Shown piece by piece: positions 6,197 through 6,552 of a stretch of DNA of 6,552 nt (positions within the stretch are counted from its first letter, which is position 1; the number at the start of each line of letters is the position of its first letter). A model generated the notes under the pieces. It did not search any database. It saw only the letters and a list, made by a program, of their open reading frames with translations, and had not been told where the DNA came from. Source of the stretch: Acidobacteriota bacterium (GTDB lineage: Bacteria > Acidobacteriota > Terriglobia > Terriglobales > Acidobacteriaceae); NCBI GenBank assembly GCA_021801945.1, contig JAKABE010000191.1, positions 1-6,552 on the forward strand, given 5' to 3'. The position numbers and the translations under genes were made by a program.

Positions 6197-6523
6197 TCAG
6201 TTCACAAACGTCGAAGCAGTCTTGCTGTGCAACAACGTGTGCGAGGGAAAACCGACGAACGATTCCGCGGCCGCCTGCTCCAGCCGCACATGGTTCTCAA
6301 TTTGCAGCAACAGAACCTCAATGGGTACCTGCCTGGAGGGAACCGTCGCCGGCGCCGCTGCACGATCCTGAAAAAGGGCGACCGGGCTGCCCGCTTCCAC
6401 CGCCGGAAGCTCTGGCTGCACAACCGGGTTGGAGGGCTCCCGGCGCGTCGCAGCTAGAAATGCGACTGCCACAACTCCCAGCCCAAATACGCTCACGCAC
6501 AATCCCATCAAGAGCATGTCCAT
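6197..6523 (-). CDS. Small single-span membrane protein of unknown function, first visible gene of the bc operon
   Basis: I do not recognise this 108-aa protein. Residues 3-25 form one hydrophobic membrane helix, followed at once by TRREP; the positive charges suggest the tail faces the cytoplasm. Residues 30-66 are a Pro/Ala-rich flexible linker. Residues about 67-90 look amphipathic and helical (VLLLQIENHVRLEQAAAESF), and the end is polar. There is no haem or metal motif. AAGGAG lies upstream of the ATG at 6523, about 10 nt from it. The stop lies within the ribosome site of the cNMP-fold gene 10 bp downstream, so the two are almost surely co-translated. It might anchor or link that soluble sensor-like protein to the membrane complex, or be a minor complex subunit; there is no direct evidence. 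The 29 bases upstream to the window end show no promoter. Confidence 0.7.
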   Translation of the reverse strand: MDMLLMGLCVSVFGLGVVAVAFLAATRREPSNPVVQPELPAVEAGSPVALFQDRAAAPATVPSRQVPIEVLLLQIENHVRLEQAAAESFVGFPSHTLLHSKTASTFVN

Positions 6524-6552
6524 GGCAGAAACTCTCCTTCATGTCAGAGCAT

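Noticed and set aside
6544..6552. TGA on the minus strand at 6544-6546, possibly the stop of a preceding gene
   Set aside because: Only a few bases of any such gene are in the window, so no frame or product can be supported.

Overview
The window is high-GC bacterial DNA in which every credible gene lies on the minus strand, so biological order runs from high to low coordinates. Two functional blocks are separated by a gap of about 640 bases. The gene mix is a Rieske/cytochrome b complex with a multihaem cytochrome c, next to a flagellar locus headed by its own regulators. Together with the protein style this suggests an Acidobacteriota-like or related soil/sediment bacterium. That assignment is a guess from gene content; no marker gene is present.

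Block 1 (6523 down to 2863) is a compact five-gene respiratory operon: a 108-aa single-span membrane protein; a 153-aa cyclic-nucleotide-binding-fold protein with no DNA-binding domain; a Rieske 2Fe-2S protein; a single-chain b6-like cytochrome b; and a membrane-anchored cytochrome c with nine CxxCH motifs. Spacings are 10 bp, 69 bp, a 4-bp ATGA overlap, and an overlap of about 20 bp. The last three genes look like a complete quinol-oxidising Rieske/cytb complex in which the nonahaem protein replaces cytochrome c1 or f as electron outlet. The first two look like accessory or sensory partners.

The gap (2225-2862) has no convincing gene. It holds a TGTGA-N6-TCACG CRP/FNR-type palindrome, a plausible sigma-70-like promoter, and several inverted repeats, including a 14-bp perfect palindrome and two short hairpins just upstream of the next gene. 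It probably carries the promoter and a long leader for block 2.

Block 2 (2224 down to 1) begins with an OmpR/PhoB-type response regulator that has an intact receiver. A sigma-54 activator with a degraded receiver and no C-terminal helix-turn-helix follows after 35 bp. The start of flgB, the flagellar proximal rod protein, follows 22 bp later and runs off the window. The two regulators therefore appear to head a flagellar operon. The HTH-less activator resembles the domain layout of Helicobacter FlgR. No histidine kinase lies in the window.

The most notable points are: (i) the unusual bc-type complex and its operon partners; (ii) the flagellar regulator pair with an HTH-less sigma-54 activator; (iii) a CRP-like site upstream of the flagellar regulators, while the CRP-fold protein in the window has no DNA-binding domain and lacks the usual cAMP-contact residues.
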